A stretch of 64,000 nt of DNA from Ceriagrion tenellum (GCA_963169105.1 OY720637.1:34343925-34407924), one strand, 5' to 3'. Counted from the stretch's first letter, positions 20,295-31,748 are shown. Numbers and translations are program-made. Notes: generated by a model from the sequence alone, not told the origin.

Positions 20295-20465
20295 GGTAAT
20301 GGAAACCTTCAGAATGGCTTCAGTGACGTTCATTGTTGTACCTAATAGTTCATTGTAACGCACACCTTATTGATTTTTCACCTAAGGAGACCATTAGGCT
20401 CGCCAATAGCCAGGATATTAACAAAAAGTACATTATTTTTCTTTCCCTCGTAAAAAGCGGCAGTG
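20295..20465 (+). repeat. family O direct repeat, copy 2
   Basis: Diverged copy of 19655-19820 (shared GACGTTCATTGTTG, GTTCATTG, GGAGACCATTAG, CCAATAGCCA) starting where the LINE F2 tail ends. Confidence 0.7.
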
Positions 20466-21205
20466 TGTGATTCACCTTTATCGAAGGCCTACTATCCGGC
20501 TGATGCCGTTTCCACGACGGACTGAGAGGAGTAAGTAAGAAATTTATCAATTCTAACATCAAAACTTTAATTCTAATAGATCGTAGAATGTATAAAGTAA
20601 ATTTTGAATCAATTTCATCCTATTTGCATAGATAAACAACCAATTTCGCCGGTTTCCACGGGTTTACCGCCCCACAACACCGGAAAATCAGCCAGGAATA
20701 AAAAATAACACGACATGAGGCTGGGTTAAGATTGGACGCGGGTGCAGACTGCGCTCGTGCTTTTGTGGGCGCGCGCCCATGTTTTCGCTTGCGGCGGTCG
20801 GCACCGGGACGCCAAGCGTGGAATGAAAAATGAGGAATGCCCCACCTCCCAAACCCACCCACCCTGTCGGAATTAATGGCACCCTTAATGGATCGCATGT
20901 TTAAACAGTCGCCGCCACTGCCGGCGGGGCCAGTGGTTGCGGATTAACTGAGGCGATCCCCCTTAACCAACCACCTCCCATCAAACCACCCCGGAAATGT
21001 TTAAATCAATCTAATCTTATCGTAACAGGTAGACAGTGGATTACTATTTTTAAAAAAAAGAAGTATTTCAGATTTTACGAATAATCATGTTCCTTAAGAA
21101 GGTCGCAAAAGCAGTGGTCATTCAATTACAGCGTTGACATATTCCATGTTGCTTTGTGTAAGCGGAACCCGAAACTGGGAATTATTATTATTAAGTATTC
21201 TACTC
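20466..21205. other. no feature recognised; moderately GC-rich patch
   Basis: 20640-20960 is richer in G and C than its flanks and open on the minus strand for 92 codons, with no recognised domain. Confidence 0.35.
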
Positions 21206-21520
21206 ATAAAGGTAGGTTTTGTTGAATGTCATGGAATCTCCTCCCGCTCTTTTACACATTCAGGGGCCTATCTCCCTCTAGTATATCCTTTTCCACCTCA
21301 GCACACGATCTACCCTTCTTTAGCCTGTCCGTGAAACCTATTCTCTTTCTTCCCCTTCCCCGCTTGCCCAACATCGTCCCCTCTATCACACTCTTCATCG
21401 ACCCATCACCCTTTATTACATCCTTCAGCCATCTACCCTGCCTATCCCGGATTTCATTCAGAAGATTCCTCTCCTCGCCGACTATCTCAAGCACTTCCTC
21501 GTTAGTCTGTCTTTACGTCC
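21206..21520 (-). mobile_element. LINE A 3' fragment
   Basis: Minus strand: 'MLEIVGEERNLLNEIRDRQG', 'RWLKDVIKGDGSMKSVIEG', 'MLGKRGRGRKRIGFTDRLKK' (frame 21252-21494), then a 3' UTR ending at AAAGGTAGG near 21210. 5' truncated. Confidence 0.85.
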
Positions 21521-22136
21521 ACCATCCATCGTCCACCAGACCATGACCTTGGTTGCATATTCTCCTCGGGTCTTTTTCTCAAAGGCAAGTTTTGATTAAT
21601 GTCACTAATTTTCGAGGTTTTCCAAGAAAATTAAAGCTCTTAACCACAAGAACATTTGTTGTCTCGTTGTATTTACATCAGTTAAGTTACCATATCTTCC
21701 GTATTTTAAAAGATAGAGATGTGATGCTGCATTGAATTGAGAAATAAATTTACTAAAAGTTTTATTCTTACACATTTTTTTATATCTCTGAAATTAGGAG
21801 CGCTATCGTACATTATTTGTTTTTGAAGAATTTAATTTCGAAGAATATTCGAGAGCCATCTTGAAAATAAGATACCGTTAGCATTGATGATAGCAGAACA
21901 AGAACAATACATATCTTATGCACCACTGTGAAAAGTTTCAAATTTCCTCAATTGATACTAGTCATTGAAATTGGGTGTTTTCATTGTGATTGCAGAATAC
22001 TTCTGAAAAATTGTTTGCGTTGCCATAGCTCGGAAACTAAGGAGTTGCGACCCCATGTTGTTATGATAAAAAATGCTTAAAATCACCTCCCCTACCTCCT
22101 CCAGAAGTTTCGAACTTTCCTCCTGAAACACCCTGT
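21521..22136. other. possible repeat near 22020-22136; otherwise unrecognised
   Basis: The stretch ending TCCTGAAACACCCTGTATAT resembles the terminal phrase of dispersed insect repeats, but the boundaries cannot be set. Confidence 0.3.
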
Positions 22137-22395
22137 ATATTAACCAGATCGGCAGAGTAGGTGGTTGGAGGATGTAATAAGTGGCGACGGGTTGCTCAAG
22201 AATGTTATAGAGAGAAGGATGTTGAGCAAGCGGGGAAGAGGAAGAGAATAGGTTTCACGGACAGGATGAAGATGGGTAGATCGTATGCTGAGGCGAAAAA
22301 GGATATACTAGAGCAAGATAGGCCCCTGAAAGTGTAGAAAACCGGGAGGTGATTCTCTGGCATTCAGCAAAACCTACCTAAACCGGTGGAATACT
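22137..22395 (+). mobile_element. LINE A 3' fragment
   Basis: Plus strand: GGTGGTTGGAGGATGTAATA, GGGTTGCTCAAGAATGTTAT, GGTTTCACGGACAGGATGAA, then a tail ending ACCGGTGGAATACTC. 5' truncated and out of frame. Confidence 0.85.
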
Positions 22396-23602
22396 CAAAA
22401 AGGCACCAATTGATAATATAAAGAGTAACTCAAAAGACTTCCTAATTACTCCTGAACAAATTGCAGTACTGTGACTTAATTGAAACAGCACAAACATATA
22501 CAAGGTATGGAAAATAGGTACCGCAAGAAAAACTGAAGGACTTTTTCTACTTAACTCGGCAATTATGCACGTCAATGAAGCATATGAAGATGCAACTGAA
22601 TTAATAAACTTTTCCATGTTAACTTATCATGCATGCAGAAGTATTTGACAGGTTATGAAGCAAGCATGAGTAAAAAATGAAATCACAGATTAATAATATA
22701 TAAGTTGGTTTTAAATTTACAGGTAATCAAATGTCAGCAACAATTAGTGTATGATGTTAGAAATAAAGAAATAGAAAGCAACGAAAACTTAATGCGGAAT
22801 AGGACTGTGATTTTGCTACATTACCTCGGTTTTATTGCATATCATGCGAAAAATATTCGCCCAAAATTTGCAAAAAATTCCCAAGTCATGGCAACATAAG
22901 GAAGAATCCCTGACTTCTACATAGGAATAAGAATATTATCTTGTTTATAAGAATTTTTAAAATATGAAATAACCTACTTAGTCTTTATCAAGAGACTTTT
23001 GAAGCATCTCCCCAAGAAAATAGGAAAATGAACTCGGTAACAAGCGATAGATAACCAACTAATTACAAGTTGCGAGCGCAGGGGAAAAAGATTCAGTCAG
23101 AGGCAACGTTGGATAAACTTTCAAGTCAACTGAACGAGTAAACCCGACAGAAACACTTTCACTCTCGCGACAAAGTCAAATCGAGAAACTTTCAGACAGG
23201 AAAAGATAAAACCTTAAATGGAAAAACCATCACTATCCTGAGCTGATAAACTGTGACGCTTCCCTAATTAAAGGTACTTAATCCTTCCGAGGACAGGGAA
23301 ACAAGCCGTTTAAGACGCATCTGGCATTACGAAAGCGACTGGGTGGATAAATGTTTAACACCCGACTCCTCTACTCATTTGTTCCCCAAAGTGAACACGA
23401 GTGATTACTAAAATACTCGCTTCGTACAAAAAGTAAAGAACGAACAAGACGTGATTCCAGCATTAAATCCCAAAATGCGAGTCAACAAGTCTGTTTTCAC
23501 GGAAAAATTAAAGCTTTACCAGTTTTCTGGAAGATATTATGTAATATGAAATGAATTAGCGTTCCCATTAAGTACTGTATTGAAGCCAAAATCGGTCCAA
23601 CT
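22396..23602. other. no feature recognised
   Basis: AT-rich, no recognised gene or repeat. Confidence 0.4.
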
Positions 23603-23662
23603 ATGGTCCATCAAAACCAAAATCGAGGTAAACATGTCATGAGACTGGTGAGTTGGAATAAT
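23603..23662. repeat. second copy of the 18536-18960 words
   Basis: CATCAAAACCAAA and CATGAGACTGGTGAGTTGGA lie about 20 bp apart here, versus about 380 bp apart at 18541-18931. The other locus may have an insertion between them. Confidence 0.5.
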
Positions 23663-23767
23663 TCTATGCTGTTGAATACGGGCATCGAAGTTTCTCGCAA
23701 AAAAATATTTCACAGCTGGCTTGGAATAGTAAAACTACTACGTTAAAACATAGTATGCGATTGAAAC

Positions 23768-24215
23768 TTAAATATATCCTTCCTTAGTCCTCAATCCATT
23801 GGTTGATTGGCAGCAGCTCACCAGCTTTCTCGATGTTGTGCTTTTTTTCACATCTTGTCTTGATTTTTCACATGTTTTACAGTCTGTATCATTCATAAAC
23901 TGTTTCCTGTATGTTAGCCTTGGTCGTCCTATGTATCTCCTTCCTTCGATGTATCCTTCCATAAGGGTATTCATTAAGTGTCCATGCCTCAATATGTGCC
24001 CAATTAGCTTATCTCTTCTCTTCGCTAAGCTTTTCCATAGCTTTCTACCTGTCCCTACCCTTCTCAAGACTTACACATTAGTCACTCTATCGCGCCATTA
24101 TATTCTCATCATTCTTCAGCAACAGCATTCGTCAAAGGATTCAAGTCTCCTTTTCTCATATAGCCCAACTGTCCATGACTCGCTCCCACACAAGAGATAC
24201 TCCAAACAATAACTC
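23768..24215 (-). mobile_element. LINE C non-LTR retrotransposon, 3' ORF fragment
   Basis: Minus strand frame 23768-24067: 'KLWKSLAKRRDKLIGHILRH', then 'GHLMNTLMEGYIEGRRYIGR' and 'PRLTYRKQFMND'. This is the R..WIGHILRH..L....EG.I.GKRG.GRPR region of endonuclease/reverse-transcriptase LINEs. Upstream sequence to 24215 reads like the 'ESWTV...YSLCGSES' region. The reverse-transcriptase core is absent. Confidence 0.8.
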
Positions 24216-24479
24216 TGCTGCATCCTTATTAGACTATTAAGAGAGAATCCATAAGCTGTTAACAACTTCTTCTTTATGCAGAATGAATTAAGTAGACATG
24301 CTATCGAAAATACAGAGTTTCTATTTGTTCAGCTTCATTTTAAGAAAATTTATTTTAACTCCCCGACTACACACAAAATATTGCGTAAACATATCAATAA
24401 ATGAGATTGCGCAAAAATAACGCAGTATCGCCACTATTCACTCGAAAGGGGTCAACTGCCTACTTTATGCACTACCTTC

Positions 24480-24895
24480 CCGGCAGTATCGAGCTCAACA
24501 TCCCGCCCTCTCTGTTCTACTGGCTGCCACACCAAAGCCCCAGGCGAAAAAGGATAAATCATTTCACCCTCCGCCCCCGCATCGCCGCACACACTGTCTG
24601 AGCTTCTTCCGAGGCACGTGACGGCGCTGCAACTGGGCGAGAGACGCGAATAAATATTCCCCGTCCGACCGGCGGCGACGGAGGAAGAGACCTCCGACTT
24701 CCATTCATTCCGACCCTCTAGGACAAACGATCGGAGACGCAAAAGGAGGAACATTTACATACTGCTCTGCGATCCATCGCTGGGGCGTTGCGACGGGGAA
24801 AGTAGGGATGCGAACCATGACAAAGGTTAAGAATAGGTTCGGTGGAATTGGTATAGACAAAGGACGAAGAGTGAGGCGTGTTCCGCTTGACTTCA
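24480..24895. other. GC-rich island, no gene recognised
   Basis: C/G-rich patch with a 100-codon minus-strand frame (24452-24754) lacking any recognised motif. Confidence 0.35.
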
Positions 24896-24899
24896 AGAC

Positions 24900-25645
24900 C
24901 TGCATTTGCTCTACTCTATCCTACTTTATCCACTTAATACCACAAAAGTCATCACAAGGGTGTTCGGCATGGGGTGCCTTTTCATGAACATGAAATACAG
25001 CGAAGAAATTTACTTTCACCAACATGCACCACATTAAGGGCATGCTACAAATGCTATAGAAACTACTGAAATAATCTATAATGTAACTATGTAAACGTAA
25101 CACAAGAGTCATGCAGAGAACATGCACAACATGGTTTTAGCACTACTCGGCAGGTTTAGAAACATGCATTACGGGGCATGTGAATAAATCAGCTACTCTA
25201 CCTGTCAACTAACCTACTTCAAAGTCTCAACGCAGCCATTATGGTCTCTTATTGATCACGGGGTAAATGGAATTTTTAGCATTTCTGTTCTACAGTCTAT
25301 TTACCTTATTTTATGGTCATGATCTGATCAATTTTTAGTACGTTCGAGTTCCTAAGATATTGAAAACTTCTTCTGAAAATAAATAAGTTTTGAATTTACA
25401 TAAAAATTTGAGTCTAATTGTCAATCAAGGGTCTAAAAGCGATTCTCATCCTAGTTTTTGCAAGAGGTCAATAACACTAACGAGACTATCATGACGGCCA
25501 TTCACGTATCTTGCTGATCGTATCTGCACGCGTTCTCTGTTTTTAAGCCTACCTCATAAGGATCCCAAAAACTGGCAACGTATTCTAAATGCGGTCTAAC
25601 AAGGGGAGAAGTAGCTGATTTCTCTTTATATTCGCACTTTCCAAG
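24900..25645 (-). mobile_element. LINE F4 non-LTR retrotransposon, longest copy
   Basis: The minus strand from 25645 gives 'SPLVRPHLEYVASFWDPYE', then in a second frame 'ERVQIRSARYVNGRHDSLVS' and 'VIDLLQKLG', the reverse-transcriptase thumb of CR1/Jockey-group LINEs. Next come 'DCRTEMLKIPFTP' and 'SIRDHNGC', the ORF end, and a 3' UTR shared with the other F4 copies. Frameshifts and stops make it dead. This copy links the F tails to a reverse-transcriptase ORF. Confidence 0.8.
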
Positions 25646-25664
25646 TACTTTCATAAATCTTCAT

Positions 25665-26105
25665 TAAAGATCTGCATTTGCTCTGTTCTTTCTACTTAAT
25701 CTACTTATTACCCTGCAAGTCATCACAAGGGTGTTCGGCATGGGGTGACTTATCACTAAAATGAACTAAAGTGAAGAAATATACCTTCACCGGCATGCAC
25801 CAGGCTATGGGTACAGAAACTACTAAACTGATCCATAGTGTAACTACGTAAATGTGATACAAGATTCATGCTGGGAACATGCAAAACATGGTGTTAGCAC
25901 CACTCGGCAGAATTAGAAACATGCATTAGGGGGCATATGAGTTTATAAGCTACACTATAAGTCAACCAACCTACTCCTTAAGTAGTCCAACGCCTAAAAG
26001 TCTTAACGCAGCCATTATTATCTCTTATCGAACGCGGGAAAAGGGGCATTTCACATCTTTATGTTCTACAATCTATTTCCCTTATTTTATGCTCGTGATA
26101 TTGGA
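25665..26105 (-). mobile_element. LINE F4 3' end, adjacent copy
   Basis: Same 3' UTR and ORF end as 24900-25645, in the same orientation, immediately following it. Both copies end at their low-coordinate side with CTGCATTTGCTCT. Confidence 0.8.
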
Positions 26106-26257
26106 CACATAAATGCGCTAGAAAAGAAAGAATTCTGACATGCATCTGTCCAACTGTATCTCCCTCACTTATCCGCTTACGCATATTGTGTATTGTATTT
26201 CCAGTGACTTTGGCCAGAGATGGCGACCAAGTCACGAATTAAATTTTATTGCAGACA

Positions 26258-26525
26258 CAAACCACCTGATTTAGGTATAATATCCATGGACTTGTGACAC
26301 AAAGAAAAAACACACTTTGCAAATTCCACATAAAATTTATTCTCACTTCCAACTGGTTTTGTAACAGAGTGAGAATATATTTTAAGTTGAATTTGCAAAT
26401 TGTATTGGGTCACAATGAAAAAATCCCATAAATCAGAGCCTGAGACGATTTCTTACATCCATAGACTTATTAAACCACCGTCATATGTAAAGACCGCCTC
26501 ATAATGAAATCAGGTGATTTAAATT
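26258..26525. repeat. fold-back sequence
   Basis: Two nested complementary pairs: TTTGCAAATTCCACATAAAA (about 26318) against its near complement at 26370-26402, and CCACCTGATTTAGG (about 26262) against AAATCAGGTGATTT (about 26511). Confidence 0.5.
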
Positions 26526-26701
26526 CTGAAATTAGCCATAATAATTAAGTAGAAGCAGCTTTCTTCCAAACTATTTTATGATAAAAACTACCCATTGAAA
26601 TTACGCTTATTTCACCATTTAAAAATATACCTTATGGCTACACGATTGAGAGATCTTCGCTGAGTTTCAACTAAATTCCGTCGTACCTTCGCCGGGTCTT
26701 G

Positions 26702-26895
26702 ATAAGCCAATACTATCACGCGACAATCTACCGCCTGGCTATATTTACCCATAAATTACCAAGCTCTTCATATCTTCGGCCGTTGCAACCATTATGGCGG
26801 CTATTATTTGAATCCATGCCCTCCCTTATCTCTAAATTCCTCGCTCAACCATCTCTTCAACTACATACCTTCATCCATTAATCCTTTCCCGACAT
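26702..26895. repeat. inverted repeat, left arm
   Basis: Complementary, with scattered differences, to 27215-27435. Shared anchor words include TATTTACCCAT, AATTACCAAGCTCTTC, ATTATGGCGGC and TATTTGAATCCATG. Confidence 0.75.
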
Positions 26896-27214
26896 CTCGC
26901 GAAGGCTCGAGGGACCGATTTCTCCCCCCCCCCCCCACCCCACTGCCCTCCCCTTTTCCCATAACCTACCAGCCGTCACTTGAAGAATACCTTACTCCTA
27001 AAAATTTTTACTACTTAAGCAATGTGTTCTACTATGTCTATACCTGATATTGTCGCGCAGCGATGAAACCCGGATCGTAAGAACGTAATAAATATTTTAC
27101 GGAAAACTAAGTAATTCATCATTTCATTAGTATAGAACATGTTAGAAAATATAGCCAAATGTGATGGTAATACTTAGAGGAACTTCCATAAACCTGTTGG
27201 ATGAAAGGAAATGG
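26896..27214. other. spacer of the inverted repeat, with a poly-C run
   Basis: Contains an interrupted run of about a dozen C near 26923-26940 and AT-rich sequence. Confidence 0.5.
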
Positions 27215-27435
27215 CTGAGAGCCAGTTGAAATGGGCAGGAAAAAGGACTAATGGTAGGTATTGTTGAAGATATGGTTGAGTGGGGAATTTAGAGGAAAAT
27301 GAGGTTAGGCATGACATGGATTCAAATAACTGCCGCCATAATGGCTGCGACGGCCAAAGATAAGAAGAGCTTGGTAATTAATGGGTAAATATAACCGGGC
27401 AGCAGAATTTTGCGTGATTGTAATGGCTTAATCTA
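27215..27435. repeat. inverted repeat, right arm
   Basis: Partner of 26702-26895. Words of the form TTCATCATTTCATTA flank it at 27116 and 27442 as a direct repeat. Confidence 0.75.
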
Positions 27436-27912
27436 AGTATTTCATCATTTCATTATGAAGGAATTCCAGTAAGTTCCTGCGAAAATCGCCGTGTACCAAA
27501 GTGTACTCCTCCCCACTTTGTTGTATGGTAGTGAAACATGAGTATGTCAGGATAGACATAAGAGTAGACTAAACGCCGTGGGTGTGAGTTATCTGAGGAG
27601 TGTTTGCGGCAAAAGTGGGATGGATAGGGTCGGGAATGAGTGGGTAATAAATGAATGTGGGTTAGATGCTCCAGTAATGGACATATATGAAAGGAGTGTG
27701 CTTAGTTGGTTCGGCCATGTTGAGAGAATGGATGAGAGTCGAATAAAAAAACAGATATATGAGAGTAGAATGAATGGTGCGAGAGGTAGAGCTAGGCCGA
27801 GAAAATTGTGGTTGGATGTGGTTGAGGAAATTCTTAGGAGGAGGAATATTAGGAGTGTTAAAAACAGGAGGGCGTGTATGAAGCAGTGTATGGGGGTAAA
27901 TGAGGCAAAAGA

Positions 27913-28178
27913 GTAAATGATTTAAGATTTTCCCGGTGTATTATATTTAAATATCTTTCTCGGGCTTCGCACCGGGTAATGTTTTCATAATCCACCGACG
28001 TTTCGGAAAACGACTTGTTTTCCATTTTCAAGGCACGCGTTATTTCCGCCGTGACCACTATAACACTAAAATTAAACAAGATGTTGATGCCCCAACAATG
28101 AAGGTTGCGATCCCTATGATACGTCGGCGGATTATGAAAATATTACCCGGTGCGAAGCCCGAGAAAGATATTTAAATA
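27913..28178. mobile_element. fold-back MITE nested in LINE D, with hammerhead-like motif
   Basis: Bounded by an 11-base duplication GAGGCAAAAGA (27902-27912 and 28179-28189). The uninterrupted LINE D copy at 45385-45657 has a single GAGGCAAA site here. Arms ATATTTAAATATCTTTCTCG (about 27943) and its complement near 28160-28178 fold into a long hairpin including TTCGCACCGGGTAAT. The left edge has about 30 extra bases. Confidence 0.8.
27992..28033 (-). ncRNA. hammerhead-like motif within the fold-back MITE
   Basis: Minus strand: CTTGAAAATGG replaces the CTGATGA region, followed by a long GGAAAAC/GTTTTCC stem, then GAAACGTCGGTGG. Only the GAAAC side is canonical, so this is a degenerate relative. 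Confidence 0.35.
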
Positions 28179-28319
28179 GAGGCAAAAGATGTTTGCAAGG
28201 ATAGGCCAGCATGGAGGAAATTATTGAAGCAGAGTTAGGTGTCTAAATATGCATTTATGAGTAAAACTTTGTGAATGTGCCTACCCCAGAAGGGAACGGC
28301 GTGATTGGTATGTATGTAC

Positions 28320-28799
28320 TGTAAATACCATTAATTCAATGTTCAATACTCATAAGTTCTTTGGAAGAGAAGATAATTATTATGAACAGAAATGCGGGCG
28401 ACAAAGATTGCACATTTTAAGGACCGAATCTCCTCTCATCCTTTCATTTCCGCTCTGAACCATCACCCTTCCTCCAATCTCACCCTAAAACACACCGCCA
28501 AAATCCCATCAAGTTCCCTCTCGAAACTTCAGCCACCTTAACAAGATTGCCCGAAACAATTTCCTCTCCCTCCTTCGACCGCGGTTCTTTTGTCGTCCTT
28601 CCTCCGAAAACGTATTCACTTCACTCTCTCCCGTGCCAACATCTCAAAATCCCCCATCTTTTGTCACACGGGCATCGGATTGGTGCAGGCTTCCCATACA
28701 AAGGTTGCTATTGACCCGTGGCTGCAGAAATGTTCAGAGGAAACCCGATCACTCCATAAAGAGAGTTTAGTAGTCACCGCCAGTTGAAAGGGACGATTA
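28320..28799. other. no feature recognised
   Basis: No recognised gene or repeat. 28440-28680 is C-rich on the plus strand. Confidence 0.35.
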
Positions 28800-29135
28800 A
28801 GGTAGTTGGAGCGAAATATCATTTAGTTAGAAATCAATGAATTTGGTCTCATTTTAACGAAAAATATCTTCCTCTTCCAAAGATACCAAAATACCAACCG
28901 AACTACTATCTGAGATTTTTGACAAATAATTCCAGCCCGTATACATGGGAAATGGTCGGTTAAGCTCTCACGAGAGACCATATTTAAAAAATGATGCATG
29001 TCTAACACCTAGATCTCGTCATAAAGTAACAGTGAGTGAATTGTATGTATTCTCGAGTAGTTTTGAAAATAAATCACAATGTCACCGCAGTAATTTTTTT
29101 CAGAATTGCAAAAAAACCTTCCGTTGTGAAGGATT
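28800..29135 (+). repeat. dispersed repeat J, copy 1
   Basis: Shares with 37020-37355 (same strand) and 32945-33300 (opposite strand): GAATTTGGTCTCATTTTAA, ATACCAAC, CGAACTACT, GGGAAATGGT, GTCACCGC and ACCTTCC.TGTGAAGGA near the right end. Non-coding; class unknown. Confidence 0.7.
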
Positions 29136-30194
29136 TTTCATTACACCAAGGAATCGAAAGTCAAGAATAATTTCAGCGGAAAAGCAATGTATTGCATAAA
29201 AAGATACGTGGAAAGTAGCTAACGATAAGCGTCATTATAGTATTTCGTAAAGTGTATTCTGGGTGTACCGTAACAAAACACAATACTTTTTTCACAAATG
29301 AGCACATTGAAAAGTAGTTAATGACATCCTGCACTAAATTAAGATTCACATTCGCCGAAGTCCGAGGATATCTCACAATAATTGCAGGCAACAGCAAAAG
29401 ACAATAAATCAATTGAAAATTTCATACGAGCAACTAGTCGAATGTGGCAGTATATTTCTCCATGCCGTATAAGCATTGAAACGAATCTCAAATGATGCAG
29501 AAAGAGAGCCGATGTACAAGCTACACTGCAGCAGAGGTGGTTGATTATTAGTTCCAGGACTGTGACGTTTTAACGATTCGAGAATCCACCACACCTGTGG
29601 CCTCAGAGCAATGTCCGCGCGCATTCCCGTAGCTCGTTCAGGAAAAACAAGGCCACCATCTAAAGTGAATTTCATGCCAAAAAAAACTCGATGGCCAATA
29701 TTACATTGGGGATGGGAAAAAAGACCCTCAATACCCTTTTATCAATAAGCATTATTGCTGGTTACAAAAAACACTTAAAGCATGAGCACATAGGCTCAAA
29801 GTAGAGGTGACAGGAGCTAAATTTAAAACAAAATCATGAAATGGGATACCTACAACCAGAACTTTATTGGTCTCTAAAAAATGTAACTCGTTACGAAGCT
29901 CAGCAAACACCTGGGGTCTTGTCTCACCCATCCATAACTTACCCTTAACACGGTAAACCAACTTGTGACTCTAAAGGAACCCCAGTAATGTTTTATGAAC
30001 CTAATAAACGTGACCGATGGTCCAGTCACCTGAAGGTATGAGGTCGATAAAAACTAAGTCATTCATAATTTATTCAAATTCAGCCATACACTCTGTTTTT
30101 TTCTAACTACTACCATTTTTCAAAAATTCAGTGGTAGACATTTGCATCATAATGTGAAGCGTAATTTAGTGTACTATAACGGTAGTAAGGATTA
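29136..30194. other. unassigned region with two minus-strand frames
   Basis: Frames at 29409-29675 (-, 88 codons) and 29752-29961 (-, 69 codons; contains 'VLVVGIPFHDFVLNLAPVTS') read more like protein than the average chance frame here, but I recognise no domain. They could be parts of one decayed gene or transposon. Confidence 0.3.
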
Positions 30195-30925
30195 ATTTTT
30201 ATTCCGGGAATTTCGGAATGAAGATAAATCATAAGAAGGCAAAGGTGATGAGGTTCTCTAGGACAACGAAGGAGAGGCTTGTAATTCAAGTTGGAGGGCA
30301 AAAACTAGAGCAAGTAGAACATGTTATTTACTTAGGCAGGACGTTTTGAAGAAAACGGTCATAGTAGCAAAGGCATACGGAAGAGAATAACGCTAGCTAA
30401 GGGGGCGTTTAGGAATAGACGGGAGCTGATGACGGGGACCTTAGGCAAGGATGTGAAGGGGAAGCTGGTGAAGAGCATGATATGGAGAGTAGCTTTGTAT
30501 GAAGCGGAAACGTGGACCCTCAGAAAAGAGGACGAGAATACACTGCAGGCATTAGAGATGTGGGTGTGGAGAAGAACGGAGAAGGTGAAGTGGACGGGAA
30601 GGGAGACTTACGAAGAAATGTTTGAGATGGTGGGCGAGAAAAGGAAACTTATGAATGAAATCCGGGATAGCCAGCGCAGGTGGCTGGAGGATGTAATTAA
30701 GGGCGATGGGTTGCTCAAGAATATGTCAGAGGGAAGGATGTTGGAAAATCGGAGAAGAGGATGTAGGGAATAGGTTTCATGGACGGGATGAAGAAGGGTA
30801 GATCGTATGCCGAGGCGAAAAAGGAAATACTGGAGGTAGATAGGAACCCGAAAGTGTAAAAAAACCGGGAGGAGATTCTCTGACTTTCATCCACCTTCAC
30901 GGTTGAATACACAAAGAAATCAGTA
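30195..30925 (+). mobile_element. LINE A, longest copy
   Basis: Begins inside the reverse transcriptase ('FGMKINHKKAKVMRFSR', 'GGQKLEQVEHVIYLGRTF'), then frame 30429-30773: 'RRELMTGTLGKDVKGKLVKS', 'AETWTLRKEDENTLQALEMW', 'VWRRTEKVKWTGRETYEEMF', 'EIRDSQRRWLEDVIKGDGLL'. The K.KVM.FS..GG..LEQV..F.YLG step follows the palm in endonuclease/reverse-transcriptase LINEs. The catalytic palm is missing and stops break the frame. The 3' UTR ends near 30925. Confidence 0.9.
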
Positions 30926-31684
30926 GCTCCATCGACAGTCCAACCCACAAATACCCTGTGACCGTAAGGTCTGAAGTCTTCTTTAATGTTTCCTCCACAA
31001 AACCGTCTACTTTTCAAACATGTAATCCCTTTAAAATTTTTGGCATATTTAGCCTTCCTTCAAACCGTCCACAATTCCTACTCGATGTCTTACCCGATTT
31101 GGCGATAACCGAAAACTATTTTGATGAAATTACTACACTCAAAATACGGCACAGTTTATAAGTGGAATTCCAGAATTACCTACGGGCTGTATGTACTGCC
31201 AGATTGTTTAAAATAAATCTTCTGTATTCAGCATATTTATATGTGGAACTAACTATTCCGACAGCGGAAAAATAAGAGAATTTGGTCGTATATCAGATGA
31301 TCGCCATGATGCGTGCGGTGTTTAATTCTTAAGTTCTAAGCACTTAGAGTTGGTAAGTGAGAATCGTTCAGCTACATGAAGAATCATAAAAATTTTGAAA
31401 ATTACGCTTAACAACGTCACAGTAACCATTCTCCTGAATCCTTACAACCCATTATACACCTGTCACTGGAGCTGATGCTCGGGTCGGGTAATGGATGGAA
31501 AGGAGAAAATCTCCTAGGCTGCGGAAGAAATCAGAACTAACAGGCTATTTCCGGACGAAGTATAAAGCCCCATCCAGCTTCCCATCCCCTCTCCTTACCC
31601 CACCCTACCTCCTCCTCCTTCTCCCACCTCTTCCTTCCCCATTTTTTCGCGACAATATACCTTTCGTTTTTTGTGAAACTTGCA
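30926..31684. other. no feature recognised
   Basis: AT-rich up to about 31540, then C/T-rich to 31650. No gene recognised. Confidence 0.35.
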
Positions 31685-31718
31685 CCTGATGATGAGGAGT
31701 CACCCCGGAACCTAGGTC
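31685..31718 (+). ncRNA. hammerhead ribozyme-like motif
   Basis: CTGATGA, a GAGG..CCCC-type stem II, GGAAC (one change from GAAAC), then CTAGGTC giving the same minimal stem III and cleavage C as the motif at 15572. About 30 bp downstream is a strong hairpin (31749-31824). Confidence 0.45.
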
Positions 31719-31748
31719 GTCTTTTAATAAATTTCAGTGGAATAAATG

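Larger units (their letters stand above)
27470..28318 (+). mobile_element. LINE D non-LTR retrotransposon, interrupted copy
   Basis: Plus strand: 'AKIAVYQSVLLPTLLYGSET', a stop where tryptophan is expected, then 'SRLNAVGVSYLRSVCGKSG' and (27578-27916) 'SVLSWFGHVERMDESRIKKQ', 'GARGRARPRKLWLDVVEE'. This is the post-reverse-transcriptase C-terminal region of RTE-like endonuclease/reverse-transcriptase LINEs. A 266-bp fold-back element sits at 27913-28178; the LINE resumes at 28190 and ends at 28318 with a TATG-type tail. 5' truncated. Confidence 0.85.
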
